Source: Meghimatium bilineatum (taxonomy: Eukaryota; Mollusca; Gastropoda; Stylommatophora; Philomycidae). Taken from it: a stretch of 64,000 bases of DNA. A program made the position numbers and the translations under genes. The notes under the pieces were generated by a model. The model did no database searches. It was not told the origin of the DNA and saw only the letters and a list, made by a program, of their open reading frames with translations. The stretch is from NCBI GenBank assembly GCA_034231615.1, contig CM067314.1:8991501-9055500 (forward strand), in the 5' to 3' direction. Below are positions 22,260 to 34,314 of the stretch, one piece after another (positions within the stretch are counted from its first letter, which is position 1; the number at the start of each line of letters is the position of its first letter).

Positions 22260-22600
22260 AAGAGTTAAAGCGCACATTTCTTGTGGCTCTGAATAAGTCA
22301 ATCAATATTATTAAATCGACAAATATATCTACTTGCATGGTTTATACTTCTATTGATAAGGGGGGGGGGTGGTGGTTAACCCCCTTTCACTCTTAAGAAA
22401 TCTTTTTAAAAAATTGTTATTGTAATTTAGTCAAATGGCGGGTGATCCCCTCCTGTCACGATTTTTCTTTAAAGAAAAAGGTAATCACCCCTTTCTCAGT
22501 AAAAATATGGAATTATTTCAGGCAACAACGGAAGAATGCCTTTTTTACATTAGTTTTTATGTTTAGGTAAAACCCCTTCCACATCGAAAACGTCTTTACG
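22260..22600. other. Unassigned with poly-G run
   Basis: Poly-G at 22361-22369; no gene recognised. Confidence 0.4.
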
Positions 22601-22606
22601 GCGCTG

Positions 22607-23515
22607 ATAGTTATCTATGGGCATTTATGGAACAATAAACTCCATATCAAAATTCACTTAGTTGCTGCTTACGAAATGTTTGACAGGTAACAGTGTAGCT
22701 ATTCTTTGCTCCCCTTCCAGTCCCGTCTAAACAAGGGTAGTTTTTATCCACTGCTCCCACCCAGGCCCGGTAACACAAGGGCAGTTTCTATTGGAAATTA
22801 AATTCATTTAACTACCATTGCTTTCAGATTGTTCACTAGAAACACATTGTCAAAGATATTCTTTCTTTTTAATTGTATCAAAGAACACAGGTTAGCTGTG
22901 TTGGAAATCTAATTTATTCATTGGATTCATTTATTCACTGACAGACTCCTGAAAATCACATAATATTTTGAAATAATTTAATACATCTACAGAAAATACG
23001 CTATGACCACTGATCTATGCATAAATAGATTTAAGCCTTTACAATCGCCTGCGTTTAGTGTTACCATGCCCCCGTGTCAAAAAGCGTGCCAAACTCGTAA
23101 ACATGATCACACTCCTCTTGTTTTCACGAAGCTATACCAAGTGTGTTGATTCGAACACGTGGCACATTCGTTATATGCCTATTAGTAAACTGATAGAAAC
23201 CGGGACACGTCACAACCGGGCGAGATATCAGGCAGCGATATAAAACCAAGACAATCCCCGTGAGACCGTGACTAACACACATATCTGCCATTCACATAAA
23301 CAAATGCATATTTCCGCTATTATAGTGAGAAATATATTTATCAAGTCAAAATATTTTAAGTTTACATTTAAAAAAACTCAACCAACACAATATATGTTTT
23401 TATATTGTGAATTTGCGTTATTGTTGAAAGTTAATGCTCTCTCAAACATTAAGTTTTTAATACTCATAAACTGCAATTCCGTTTTCCCCCTCAGAAACGT
23501 GACAATGTAATATTC
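22607..23515 (+). repeat. Direct duplication, copy A
   Basis: About 0.9 kb that matches 23825-24665 in the same orientation, with moderate divergence. Shared blocks: TAGTTGCTGCTTACGA, TTGACAGGTAACAGT, TATTCTTTCTTTTTAATT, ATATAAAACCAAGACAAT-like and TTGCGTTATTGTTGAAAGT. The first ~120 bp are a minus-strand long-SINE head fragment. No coding. Confidence 0.85.
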
Positions 23516-23519
23516 AGAG

Positions 23520-23755
23520 AATGGCAGAAATAGTATTAACTAGATGTGATGGGAGAAGGTGCTCCCTCTCCGGAAATATCAGAAGAACGCGTGATCAGCA
23601 ACTGACTAGGACACCGAGCTTATACACTTTTAGATGGCTGACGGAATGGCAAGCAGAGAATGCCCCCAGTGCTGTGACACTTGTTCCTAATCAAAAATCA
23701 AGAATCCACAGAAATAAAAAATCGTTTTCTTGTATAATGTGACAATTAAGAATTC
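23520..23755 (+). mobile_element. RNase H LINE 3'-end fragment
   Basis: A plus frame reads RTRDQQLTRTPSLYTFRWL; an adjacent frame gives the Cys-pair ending ECPQCCDTCS*SKIKNP, parallel to the SWECPACYEASF* end at 11040-11795. Lies between the two duplicated blocks. Confidence 0.65.
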
Positions 23756-23824
23756 TAATACTAAAAGGCATAGACCTATTCTGATTTTGCTAAAGGACGG
23801 GAAGTTGAATATCTCAACCCTATA

Positions 23825-24665
23825 ACCTCCTTATCTACGGGCCTTTATGGGACAACAAACTCCACCTTAAATTCCTCTTAGTTGCTGCTTACGATATGCT
23901 TGACAGGTAACAGTTTAGCTCCCTATGCCCCCCTTTCAGACCCGCCAACCAAGGACGATTTCTATTGTAAATTAAGTTTATCTAACTATCACTACGTTCA
24001 GATTTTTGTTTCATAGAAACAGATTCTTGAAGAGATTCTTTCTTTTTAATTATATCAAAGATCACTGGTCAGCTGTGTTGGAAATTTTATTTATTTATTG
24101 GATGATCTCCGTGACAGAAGACACATGGCAATCACATAATACTGTGAATTAATTAATACGTCTACAGAAAATACCGTATGCCCACTGATCTATGTATAAT
24201 TAAATCAGTCTTCACGCTCTACCGCATTTAGGGTTACCAAGAGTGTTTATTCGCTTGAACGAAGCGAGACCAAGCGTGTTGATTTGAACACGAAACATAT
24301 ACGTTGTATTTGTAAACTGTTATAGAAATTGGGACATAGGAAAAACAGGGCGAGATATAAGTCAGTGTTATAAAACCAAGACAATTTCGGTGTGACCTGG
24401 ACACATCCTTGCACTCAATACACACAATTACAATACATAAGTGCCATTAACATTAACAAATGTATATATCCGCAATTTTAGTAAGGAATGTATCAAGTCA
24501 AAATAGTTTGAGTTTACATTTTTTTAAACTCATTTGACACAGGTGGATGTCGTTATATTGTGAAATTGCGTTATTGTTGAAAGTAAATTTTCTCTCAAAA
24601 ATGAAGCGTTTTAAAACTCACAAATTTGAATCCAATTTTTTTCCTTCATGAATACTAAATATTCT
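23825..24665 (+). repeat. Direct duplication, copy B
   Basis: Partner of 22607-23515, starting TTATCTACGGGCCTTTATGG and ending near CCTTCATGAATACTAAATAT. Gaps relative to copy A include loss of about 50 bp around 24245. Purely noncoding. Confidence 0.85.
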
Positions 24666-26119
24666 TTTTTTTTTTTTTATTCATGTTTTTTTCGTATTCT
24701 TTTGTTAACGAAATTATAATTAGATAATTAAGATCTTTTAAATTACGAATTCAGAATTATGGCCATAAAAACTGTAAGACTACATTACTACTTTTTATCA
24801 AAATACTTTATTTATTCTTTCCAATAAATAGCAGTATCCAATTGTTAAATCAAATATACGTTTAAGTGTAAGGGAGGTAACCGTGTAAATACAAATAATA
24901 CTAAAATTTAAGTTATTCCAAAGTTATTTCATGACAAAAAAGTCGAGTGAAGCACTTTCTAAGCAGCTCTCCTATACCCCCGTAATCCTCTCTCGAGGCG
25001 GTATGACATAGCAGGCGCCGACATCGAAAGCCACTCGGACGCTGAGTATAGCTCACCACTCAGCTGAGCACGTTTATGCTGTTAACATTCCGTACGACCG
25101 AAAACTTCACCCCGGTGACTTCGTCCTGTCTTAACATGTCATATGGGGAGGAACCAGCCTAGATCCCAAGCGGTACTGTGACGAGCGAGCTGACTCGACA
25201 CTGGCTGAACCTTGACCCCGCGGTGGAGTCTAAGACATGTGAACGGACTACTGACACTGGTTTCCATACAAAGTCAAGAGCCAACTTTTGTAAAGTTCCG
25301 CGGGGAACTTGAACCTGATACGGACATTATACCGTAAACTTCATACGCTTATGCGCCACACATTTTGTTACCCATATCAACAGTGAGGGAAGAATGTCGC
25401 GCATATTGCTTTCAAAAAACGTTTTTATAAATAGGAGAACGGGGAAAAGTTACATAAAATCTTTCAAAATAAATTAGAGTTGTTCATTTTAATGATAATG
25501 CCAATTGTCATATCAAATTATTTGTTTTTTGATGATTTATTAATATCTCATACTTATTACCACCCTTGATTTTGGAGTGTATGCCCGGCTATGTCCCTTG
25601 GTAAATAAATGCTGCTATCTTTAACTTCCGGTTCAAATAATGTTTTTGTTTTGATGAATCAAGAACTGGTTGATCATTAATTTAACACAGTAATACCGTA
25701 GAAATTAAATATCTGTGTTACTGAAACGGATTTAATGATTTCCATATTTACATCATGGTTTGTTCAACCTTATTTAGTTCGATAATGAAGATCTAAGCAC
25801 ATTGCAATGAAACGAGAGAAATGGAATGAAATCTAAATGTTTGCTTTGTTGTTAGATAACTTATAGTATAGTCTATAGATATAATATAGTTAGATAGCCC
25901 TTCAAAAATGCAATTCAACGATACCCCAACCACGTCTGTACGTCAACCCTGAAAAAATGTTACATATTTTTTCCTAATGAATTTGACATCAAAATAATTT
26001 ACATTGAAACACATATAGCAAAATATAAATAAAACTTGTGACAAAATGTACCCAAGCTGATAATTTCTAACTTATCCTTGTTATTTTCAATAACACAAAC
26101 CACAAACTATATGTTTTTT
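24666..26119. other. Unassigned; CpG-rich patch at 24950-25330
   Basis: Mostly AT-rich. 24950-25330 stands out with many CpG (CTCTCGAGGCGG, GCGCCGACATCG, GTTCCGCGGGGAAC) but no open frame, promoter motif or repeat match that I can name. At 25890-26010 a block matches 62398-62525 (GATAGCCCTT, TTCAACGATACC, CAACCA.GTCTGT): a dispersed repeat of unknown class. Confidence 0.5.
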
Positions 26120-28060
26120 TGTTGTGAAGAAAAGACACATCTGTTGATCCTATTCCTATAATTTTTAGGTGTGCGCAGATCTAATTAATATTAAAAATGG
26201 CAACAAATTAGCATAATTAAAATGAAAATAAATTATAAAACTGTTGAATATAATTAAATACCACAGAAATTATATATATTTATTTTGGCAAAGGCAAGAC
26301 GCATCTGTTGATCCTATTTCTATAATTTTTAGGTGTGCTCAGATCTAATTAACCTTAAAAATGGCAGCAAATTAGCATAATTAAAATGAAAATAATTTAT
26401 CAACTATTAAATATAATTAAATACCACAAAAATTATATATATTTTTGTTGGCAAAGGCAAGACGCATCTGTTGATCCTATTTCTATAATTTTTAGGTGCA
26501 CGCAGAACTAATTAACCTTAAAAATGGCAGGAAATAAGCATAATTAAAATGAAAATAAATTATCAAATTATTAAATATAATTAAATACCACAGAAATTAT
26601 ATATATTTGGGTTCAATACAAGAATCCGTGGACAAATTAGTGACAACATACCAATTTGTTAATTTCATGTGCTATTGCACTATCTCGGAAACTTAAAAAG
26701 TCGTAACTTAAATTACCGATCTAGCGATTTGCGCGCAATGACATGGCCATCCACTTCTCACTCAGTGTGCAACGTGTCGAATAGTCTGTACATGCGACTT
26801 TTAGGAATTTCGTTCCATCTAATTATGCTAGCTATGTGTTCCGTAGAAAGCTGTCCACTGATTCTTGTATTGTACCTATATTTGTATTGGCAAAGGCAAG
26901 ACACATCTGTTAATCCTATTTCTATAATTTTTAGTTGCGCAGAACAAATTAATATTAAAATTGATGAAAAGTAGCATAATTAAAATGAAAATAAATTATC
27001 ATTCTATTGAATATAATTAAATACCACAGAAATTATATATATTTTTGTTGGCAAAGGCAGGACGCATCTGTTGAATCTATTTCTATAATTTTTAGGTGCG
27101 CGCAGAACTAATTAATATGAAAGAAGGCAGCAAATAAGCATAATTAAAATGAAAATAAATTATCAAACTATTGAATATAATTAAATACCACAGAAATTAT
27201 ATATATTTTTGTTGGCAAAGGCAGGACGCATCTGTTGAATCTATTTCTATAATTTTTAGGTGCGCGCAGAACTAATTAATATGAAAGAAGGCAGCAAATA
27301 AGCATAATTAAAATGAAAATAAATTATCAAACTATTGAATGTAATTAAATACCACAGAAATTATATATATTTGGGTTTTAATACAAGAATCCATGGACAA
27401 ATCACATGACAACATACCACTTTTTAATTTCATATGCTATTGCACTATCTCAGAAACTTAAAAAGTCGTAACATAAATTACAGATCAAGCGATTTGTGCG
27501 CAATGAACTGGCTATCCACCTCCCACTCAGTGTGCAGCGCGCAAGTCGAGTGGTCAGGGGCTCTCATCACGCAATGTGTCGAATAGTGGACGAGTCTGTA
27601 TATGCAACTTTTAGGAATTTCATTCCGTCTATTTATGTTATCTGTTTATTCCATAGAAACCTGTTCACTGGTTCTTGTATTGTACCTATATTTTTATTAG
27701 CATAGGCAAGACACATCTGTTGATTCTATTTCTAAAATTTTTTAGGTCCGCACAGAACAAATTAATATTAAAACTTGAAGCAAATTAGCATAATAAAAAT
27801 GAAAATAAATTATCAAACAATTGAATATAATTAAATACCACAGAAATTATATATATTTGTGTTGGCAAAGGTAAGATCCTATTTCTACAATTTTTAAATT
27901 AAAAATTAAAATTAGCATAATTAAAATGAAAATAAATTATCAAACTTGAATATAATTAAATACCACAGAAATTATATATATTTGTGTTGGCAAAGGTAAG
28001 ATCCTATTTCTACAATTTTTAGGTGCGTGCGGAACTAATTAATATGAAAAATGAGTTTTT
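26120..28060 (+). repeat. ~163-bp satellite with higher-order repeat
   Basis: Monomers of about 161-164 bp (phase marker CATCTGTTGATC at 26138, 26302, 26465, 26904, 27065, 27229, 27714). They are grouped as three monomers plus a 270-320-bp spacer (26609-26880; 27369-27690) whose two copies are also alike (GCAATGA...CTGGCTATCCAC). Higher-order period about 766 and 810 bp. The last set is shortened. AT-rich, noncoding. Confidence 0.93.
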
Positions 28061-28204
28061 CTGCTGCTGAGTTTGATATGATGAGATATTGCTGCTAAAG
28101 TGCTGTCCATAGATTCATCAATAGGTTTTACCCTTCTCTCCCCACCCACCCATAACCCCAAATATTTAGGAAACTACAGTCTTGCTTAATTATGTATTTT
28201 AAAT

Positions 28205-28850
28205 ATTCACTCATCTGCCTTCTAGATCAACGTTTGTCTTAGCATACATGACTTTCTCCTAGCTCACAAATTCTGTCTTCTAGCTCACAACCTGTCTTCT
28301 AGTTCACACATATGTCTTCTAGCTCACACATCTGTTTTCTAGCTCACACATCTGTTTTCTAGCTCACACATCTGTCTTCTAGTTCACACATATGTCTTCT
28401 AGCTCACAACCTGTCTTCTAGTTCACACATATGTCTTCTAGCTCACACATATGTCTTCTAGTTCACACATCTGTCTTCTAGCTCACACATCTGTTTTCTA
28501 GCTCACACATCTGTTTTCTAGCTCACACATCTGTCTTCTAGCTCACACATCTGTCTTCTAGCTCACACATCTGTTTTCTAGCTCACACATCTGTTTTCTA
28601 GTTCACACATATGCCTTCTATCTCACACATCTGTTTTCTAGCTCACACATCTGTCTTCTAGATCAACGTTTGTCTTAGCGCACACAACTGTCTTGTAGCT
28701 CACACATCTGTCATCTAGTTCACACAACTGTCTTCTAGCTCACACATCTGTCTTCTAGTTCACACATGTCATATAAGCCCACACATCTGTTTTCTATTTC
28801 ACACGACTATCTACTAGCTAACAAAGTTGTGTTCTTTCTCAAAACAGGAC
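28205..28850. repeat. 20-bp minisatellite
   Basis: About 30 units of TCTGTCTTCTAGCTCACACA, with TTTTCTAG, AGTTCAC and CATATG variants arranged in small repeated blocks. Confidence 0.95.
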
Positions 28851-28984
28851 ACTGAAGCTTAAAATTGACTTATTCAAACTTAAAGAACAAAGTGGAGTCA
28901 GGAAAGCAACTATAGACAGACTGATTATCCAGTTGAATAAATATGTCCCTCAAAAACTTGGTAATGATGTTGTCTCGCTTTTCA

Positions 28985-29250
28985 TCTTTATTTGCTCACT
29001 TGAATAAATTGTTGTTGACATACTTATCACACTACAACAATTATATTTCATATACTATATATTCATCAAAGACTGGTAACATTACCTCTGTGTCTATGTG
29101 GACAGACAGCAGAACATATCCTGCAAGACATTTCATTAAACCAGTTAAAGGAGGAAAACTGGCCTACAGAGATGGATATTCACAGAAAGCTGTTAATTAA
29201 TTTGGCAGACCATCTGACCTAGTTGGCAGACCTGTCATTGTACCCACTAT
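28985..29250 (+). mobile_element. RNase H LINE 3'-end fragment
   Basis: Matches 32050-32265 and, more distantly, 20776-21245. Translated with slips it contains TGNITSVSMWTD/CGQ...EHILQD and the region after it (ACAGAAAGCTGTTAATTAAT). The 85-codon open frame here is a frame-shifted product. Confidence 0.7.
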
Positions 29251-29259
29251 ATGTAGATT

Positions 29260-29690
29260 GCAGATTGTTCTGATCGTATGGGTCAAGTGTAAACAGAACA
29301 TTGTAACTCAATAAGACAATCTATGGAACGGCCACCCATATAGAAAACAGTCAGTCAATTGATATTGGAGAGGTTGCAGACTTTCTTTGTGGTGTGGAGG
29401 AATTGGCTGCTATGCTTATCCGTGTGTATGTGTATATACAATAGTGCCGTTCTTACCCATGGTTTTTTGCTGTGTGTCTTGATAAAGGCTTTGTGGTTGA
29501 AACATCAGTTTGTGGGTTTTTATATTGTTTCCAGTGATTAGCAAAACTTCATTGCGCTGTTCCAAGCTTTGCCTGATGGATTTCAGTTTTACTGCAGTCA
29601 GTACATATTATCGATCTTATCCATGTGTGGTAATGTTGTAAAAGCAGACCTTTAAATGAATCAACTGATATCAAATAAAGCTGGGAAGGA
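29260..29690. other. Unassigned
   Basis: No recognisable gene; a short plus frame at 29359-29541 is hydrophobic but has no supporting context. Confidence 0.35.
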
Positions 29691-30410
29691 TGATATTGTG
29701 TTCCCAGATAGATCTCTCCATGGTGGTGAGAAATATGTTCCTTTCATACCAAAGTCAGCACATAGGACAGAGGTTTTGATTCTCCATGTGTTGCGGTCCG
29801 CTGCCCGCAGTTTTAGTTCTTGTATGGTCCTGCAGCCTGTTATTTCCCCTTCTTTAAGCATGATGTTTTTTAGATATGCTTTACTCCTTTCTCGTTTTAT
29901 TTTACCCTCAGGTGTCCATGTAAGGGCTTGTTGGTTTATTCTCTTTTCATCTAGTCTTAAAACATAATCGAGGTATTTCCATCTGCATTTTCTTATGACG
30001 TTTGAAACATATTCTTGGTTTGCTTTCTGTCTTAAATCACTATTTATGACAAAATCACTCCATTTTATGTTCATCAGTTTCCGGAGACATTTGTTTTAAT
30101 TGCTGTTTAATTTTTGATCTGTTGCTTGAGTTGATTTCCAGCTTTCTCTTTCATATGTTAATACTGAGACAATATAGTAGTTGAATAGCTTTAGCTTGGT
30201 GTTTCTTCCTAGATCTTTTGACTTTCAGATATTAGTTAGTTTGGTAAATGTGCTAGCTGCAACTGCTATGTGTGTATTTATTTCTTTCATTGAGTCTCCA
30301 TCAACAAACATTTGGTTACCCAAGTAATTAAAGTTGGAAACTTTTCCCAGTATTTGGTTGTTTACTGAGATGTTATTTGTTGAACTGATAAGTCCCGTGA
30401 TTTTTTATTT
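29690..30410 (-). mobile_element. LINE 3'-half (RT thumb and C-terminal)
   Basis: Minus strand: FNYLGNQMFVDGDSMKEINT, HIAVAASTFTKLTNI, LKLFNYYIVSVLTY, ESWKSTQATDQKLN, then 137 codons in one frame with IKWSDFVINSDLRQKANQEY, GHxLRLDE-type YVLRLDEKRINQQALTW and a basic tail. Same family as 54340-55480 (SADGDSMKEINTRIAVSASA, ESWKSTQATNQKF). Stops remain, so inactive. Confidence 0.85.
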
Positions 30411-30411
30411 A

Positions 30412-30835
30412 TCTGAAAATATGAGAAAAATCTGGCTTGGGGGTTTATTATAACTATTGATATTGAGAGTTCTCATGGAGCACAATGGGAAATACAGAAT
30501 AATTGCTTCAATTATGATGATTGGGCTTAAAGTCAATAATATAAGTCTTTAATGCTTCATACTTTACAACTTGTCTGTGATAGCTACTCTTTTTGACAAT
30601 ATGCAAATGAACAAAATATTCAGAACATCCATTGTCAAAACTATAACTATTTCTAAACTTCTGGGTATCACATTGATCTATTGCCCTTGGTGTGCTGATA
30701 TTCATAGTAATAAGAGAGCAGACAGACTTGTATCTGTGAATTTAAGATAAACACTGGTGATGTACTGAAGTTTGTGGTCACTTGCTGGAGTTGAAACTGG
30801 GATAGATGAGGTATCCAGGAGGTATCCATGCTGCA
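30412..30835. other. Unassigned
   Basis: No supported exon or repeat. Confidence 0.4.
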
Positions 30836-30837
30836 TC

Positions 30838-31145
30838 TGAGGCAATTGAGTATCTTCTTCTTCTTCGTTCATTCTCAAACTCCTCCAAATTAGCAGGATG
30901 TAGTCCAGAGAACGGAATGTCTTGTGTCATGGTTTACAGCAATGATGCAATATCTGCACCTTTCGGTCTGACACATATGACTTTAGCATAGCTTTGGGTC
31001 ATGTTGACTTTATATGGAATGGAACAGCCAACTCCATCCCATAACCTTCTTAGTCGCCTCTTACAACATGCATGGAAGGTAAACAATGTTGCTGTTCTTT
31101 ACTTTCCTCTCAGACCTCGGTAACACATGGGCGGCAATTCAATAT
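30838..31145 (-). mobile_element. (GAA)n SINE, long minus copy
   Basis: Complete-looking: CTTCTTCTTCTTCGTTCATT tail at 30850, TAGCAGGATGTAGTCCAGAG, AACGGAATGTCTTGTGTCAT, TTCGGTCTGACACATATGAC, CTTAGTCGCCTCTTACAACA, and the far end CCTCGGTAACACATGGGCGG. About 300 bp. Confidence 0.85.
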
Positions 31146-31487
31146 TATTTATGGTATAAATAGAACTGAGAACACGTTGAGTAGAATTAAGAGTGTTTAT
31201 CCAGCTAGCTAGCCATGGGGACTATCAGCATGCATATTCTTTGACATCTTCTCAGGGAGATGGAGAATTGTGGGTTTGCCTTGAAGTACAATAACATGGA
31301 TTAACCAATAGCTTCTTTAATGTGATGTTTCTTTAGCAGAACATCATCAGTACTGCAACTCTCTGTTTTGTGCAACCATCATCAAACACTGCTACTATCT
31401 GTTCTGTTCAACCATCATTAAGCACTGCTACTCTCTGTTCTGTGTAACCATCATAATTTCCTCAGTGTCGTATTAAGGAGGCCCTTT

Positions 31488-31745
31488 TCATCTGCGTTCT
31501 TTTTCAAACTCCTTCAGATTAACAGGATATAGTCTGGAGAATTAAATGCACCATGTCATGGCTTGCAGCTTGGCTGTGATATCTTGGCCATTGGTCCTGA
31601 CACATTTGACTTTATCATGGTTTCTGTGTCATTTGACCCTGTAAGGGATGTGACAGCCAACTCCACCCCCTAAAAGCCTGAGTCACCTCTTACAACATGC
31701 ATGACATGTAAAAGTTTCACTATTAATTTCCCCTTTCAGGCCGGG
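31488..31745 (-). mobile_element. (GAA)n SINE, long minus copy
   Basis: Parallel to 30838-31145: TTCAAACTCCTTCAGATTAA, GGATATAGTCTGGAGAAT, GGTCCTGACACATTTGACTT, GAGTCACCTCTTACAACATG. Tail degraded. Confidence 0.8.
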
Positions 31746-32049
31746 CAACAAGAACGAAGAAGGTCCTTGCCAGAATCTTTTTTGCCTATTCATTTATTAC
31801 TACGGATTAACTGTCTGTCAATATTTGATGTAAGTAAAACGGAAACTCTACATCTTTTGAAATGTTTGGTCTCTTCTATTCTATGCCCCTTTTTGTATCA
31901 TTAAAGTAAATGTTAAATGTCTGCAATAAATAAATCATCAATCCACAGACAAAAGTCCACAAGTAAAAAGTATAAAGAGGAGTTTATTGGAGGTCGTAGG
32001 AGCTCAAATTCAAGGTAGTAACAATATCAGTGTATTTGTCGTCCTCTAT

Positions 32050-32265
32050 TTTGTTATATTTCTTATACTATATATTCATCCAAGACTGGTAACATTACCT
32101 CTGTGTCCATGTGGGCAGACAATGGAACATATCCTGCAATACTGCATTTCACTAAATCAGTTAAAGGAAGAACGCTGGCCTATAGAGGCGGATATCTACA
32201 GAAAGATGTTAATTAATTTTGGCAAACCATCTGACCGAGTTGGCAGATGTTTTTTTTTCACCTTT
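32050..32265 (+). mobile_element. RNase H LINE 3'-end fragment with CPCG motif
   Basis: Open frame reads RLVTLPLCPCGQTMEHILQY, CISLNQLKEERWPIEADIYR, then KMLINFGKPSDRVGRC. The C-x-C-G...E-H-I-L-Q-x-C tail is typical of this element family. Only the last ~70 residues remain. Confidence 0.85.
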
Positions 32266-32329
32266 TGATACAGACCACAGAGTTTGATGAATCTATTCGC
32301 TGGAAGTGTTTTCTAGTGCTCTTTGGGCA

Positions 32330-32450
32330 CTCTTCGTCTGTGTTCGTTCTTAAACTCCTGCATATTAGCAGGATGTAATCCGGAGACTGCATGATCATCC
32401 TGTCATGTTCGTCTGTCATAGTCGATAATGACAATCTGAGATCAACTGTA
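32330..32450 (-). mobile_element. (GAA)n SINE 3'-part fragment
   Basis: GTTCGTTCTTAAACTCCTGC, TTAGCAGGATGTAATCCGGA in minus orientation. Truncated. Confidence 0.7.
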
Positions 32451-32547
32451 AAAGGTAAAGGTAATATGAGTTATGAACCAGTGTCAAAACACACGGTTTC
32501 CCATAAGTGCTCAGCTGTCTAGTCAGTGGTTGACCAGAAACCCCCAT

Positions 32548-32700
32548 CAAAGATGGATGTGTCATATTATTGGTGTAAATAAAACGGCAACTCAAAGCAG
32601 AGAATTTCCATTCTCTGGAATAAACTCTGCTGGAAAACTAGTAGGAACATTGTTCTGCTGCTAGAGATATCCCTTGGAAATTTTGGAATGAAGAAAAAGA
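32548..32700 (+). mobile_element. (GAA)n SINE, short copy
   Basis: AAGATGGATGTGTCATATTA, AAATAAAACGGCAACTC, ATTTCCATTCTCTGGAATAA, TGCTGGAAAACTAGTAGGAA, then GAATGAAGAAAAAG. Diverged short form. Confidence 0.78.
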
Positions 32701-32849
32701 CCAGAAACCGCCTGAAGAGGGTCCTCGACAACACTTGCTAAATTAATATGGCATCTTCCCAGAGTTTGAGCCCTGGTATCCAACTTTCTCATGTCTGGTT
32801 TAACCATGGGAGTAATTTTTATTTAAACCACGAAATATGAATGGACCCA

Positions 32850-33012
32850 TGTGACGTCAGTGACCCACAAAGCTGTACTAAATTTGGTTTGTTGTACTGA
32901 AAGGAGCAGATATCTCAGACAGCTGTAAACCTTGATTTGGCAGATTCTGTTCTCCAGAATACATCCTGCTAGTTTACAAGAGTTTGAGAATGAATGCAGA
33001 AGAAGAAGTAAT
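32850..33012 (+). mobile_element. (GAA)n SINE, 3'-part copy
   Basis: GGCAGATTCTGTTCTCCAGA, ATACATCCTGCTAGTTTAC, then GAGTTTGAGAATGAATGCAG followed by AAGAAGAAG. Confidence 0.78.
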
Positions 33013-33214
33013 GGTTCATGTCTGGAACGTGTGCCTACCAATGTTTACAGCACTTATAGTTTTTAAAGAATTGTCTGGTCATAATTTATTAATAGTTTGT
33101 GACATTGCAGAATGCAATTGTTTAGTAGTTTGAAGCCAGGGAAATAATTAACATAAATAGGAAGAGCACAGTTTTTGAAACACAGTAGTAGGGGGTAGGG
33201 ATAATATTAGAATT

Positions 33215-33510
33215 ATTTGTAGGTAAAGGTAGGCCCCCATGGCAGCCACCTGATGTCACAGATGAATATAACTTCATGCACCAAGCCACAGCAGCTATTA
33301 ATTGGGGTGGCCAGTTCCCTTTCTTACTGTCTTTACCTCCCCTAACTCATGCGTCAGGTACCCTATTACAGCTTAGTCGACAGGAGGAGTGGTCGTGTCC
33401 AGTGAGAAATCAGAATGGGAATTTTTGTTTGTCCGGACAAGGTTTCGAACCTGGTATTCTGTAATCCAGTGATAGCAAACAAGCTCAATATCAACTAGGC
33501 TACTGTGCTC
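33215..33510 (-). mobile_element. tRNA-derived SINE with boxes A and B
   Basis: On the minus strand from 33510: GAGCACAGTAGCCTAGTTGA (box A TAGCCTAGTTGA) and, about 45 bp on, GGTTCGAAACC, a perfect box B. It is followed by a body with GTCGAC, GGTACCTGACGCATGAGTTA and GTAAAGACAGTAAGAAAGG that matches the copy at 1440-1645. RNA polymerase III internal promoter plus dispersed body supports a tRNA-headed SINE. Not a functional tRNA: the acceptor stem does not pair well. Confidence 0.8.
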
Positions 33511-33829
33511 CTCAGAATTAGTTTTAACACTGCGCCTAACAACTCTCCCCTCCAAACTCTAGCATTATCCCTTCTCATTAAATGATGGCATAATTTCACT
33601 AACATTAGCCATTTTTGTAATTTGTGGCGACACGCTCTGCAAGTGATGTAAAATTATTGACTACATGAAAACTGTGTACAATCCATTTTATTGTGTACAC
33701 CATAAAAAACTTTCAATGAACCTGTGCATAATTTCTGAGTTCATTCTATTTTCTGCTTATAGATGAACTATTACATAGGCACGTGTTCCAGACAAGGACA
33801 GACATGACATTATTCTATTGATCTGCTGA

Positions 33830-34205
33830 TGCCCAAAAGGGGATCAAAGTATAGCAGCCTTGTGACCTGCTATGCATGTTGTAAGAGACAGCTAAGGAGC
33901 TTTAGGGGTGTACTTTTCTATCCTATCACATGGGTCAAAGTGACCATAAAGCCATGTCAAAGAATGAGTCTAGAGAACTGAGTTCATAATGTGTGGTTTA
34001 CAGCTTATCTGCGATATCTCAATTTTCTGCGACACATTCCAACTTCAGAATGACTTCTGGGTTACTTTAGTATTCTATGGGATGGGTCAAGCCAACCCCA
34101 AATTTCCTTATTCATCTTTAACAACATACATGACAGGTCATAGTTTTGCTATTCTGCGCAACACTTTAAGATCCCGTCAACATACTGGGGGCGACCAAAT
34201 CTTCA
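33830..34205. mobile_element. Two (GAA)n SINE pieces in opposite orientation
   Basis: 33830-33925 is a plus-strand head piece (ATGCATGTTGTAAGAGACAG). 33945-34205 is a minus-strand piece (TAGAGAACTGAGTTCATAAT, TATGGGATGGGTCAAGCCAA, ATACATGACAGGTCATAGTT). Both diverged. Confidence 0.65.
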
Positions 34206-34314
34206 TATCCATGACAAGGGGCTGGCTGTGATGTGTACTGACCCAAATAAAACTTTAATTAAAGTCAATATTATTAATTTGAAGATTTGTCACAACTTTC
34301 TAATTTTCTGGGGG

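Noticed and set aside
22607-24665. LTR retrotransposon with two LTRs
   Set aside because: No TG...CA ends, no primer-binding site or polypurine tract, and the 310-bp interior holds only a non-LTR scrap.
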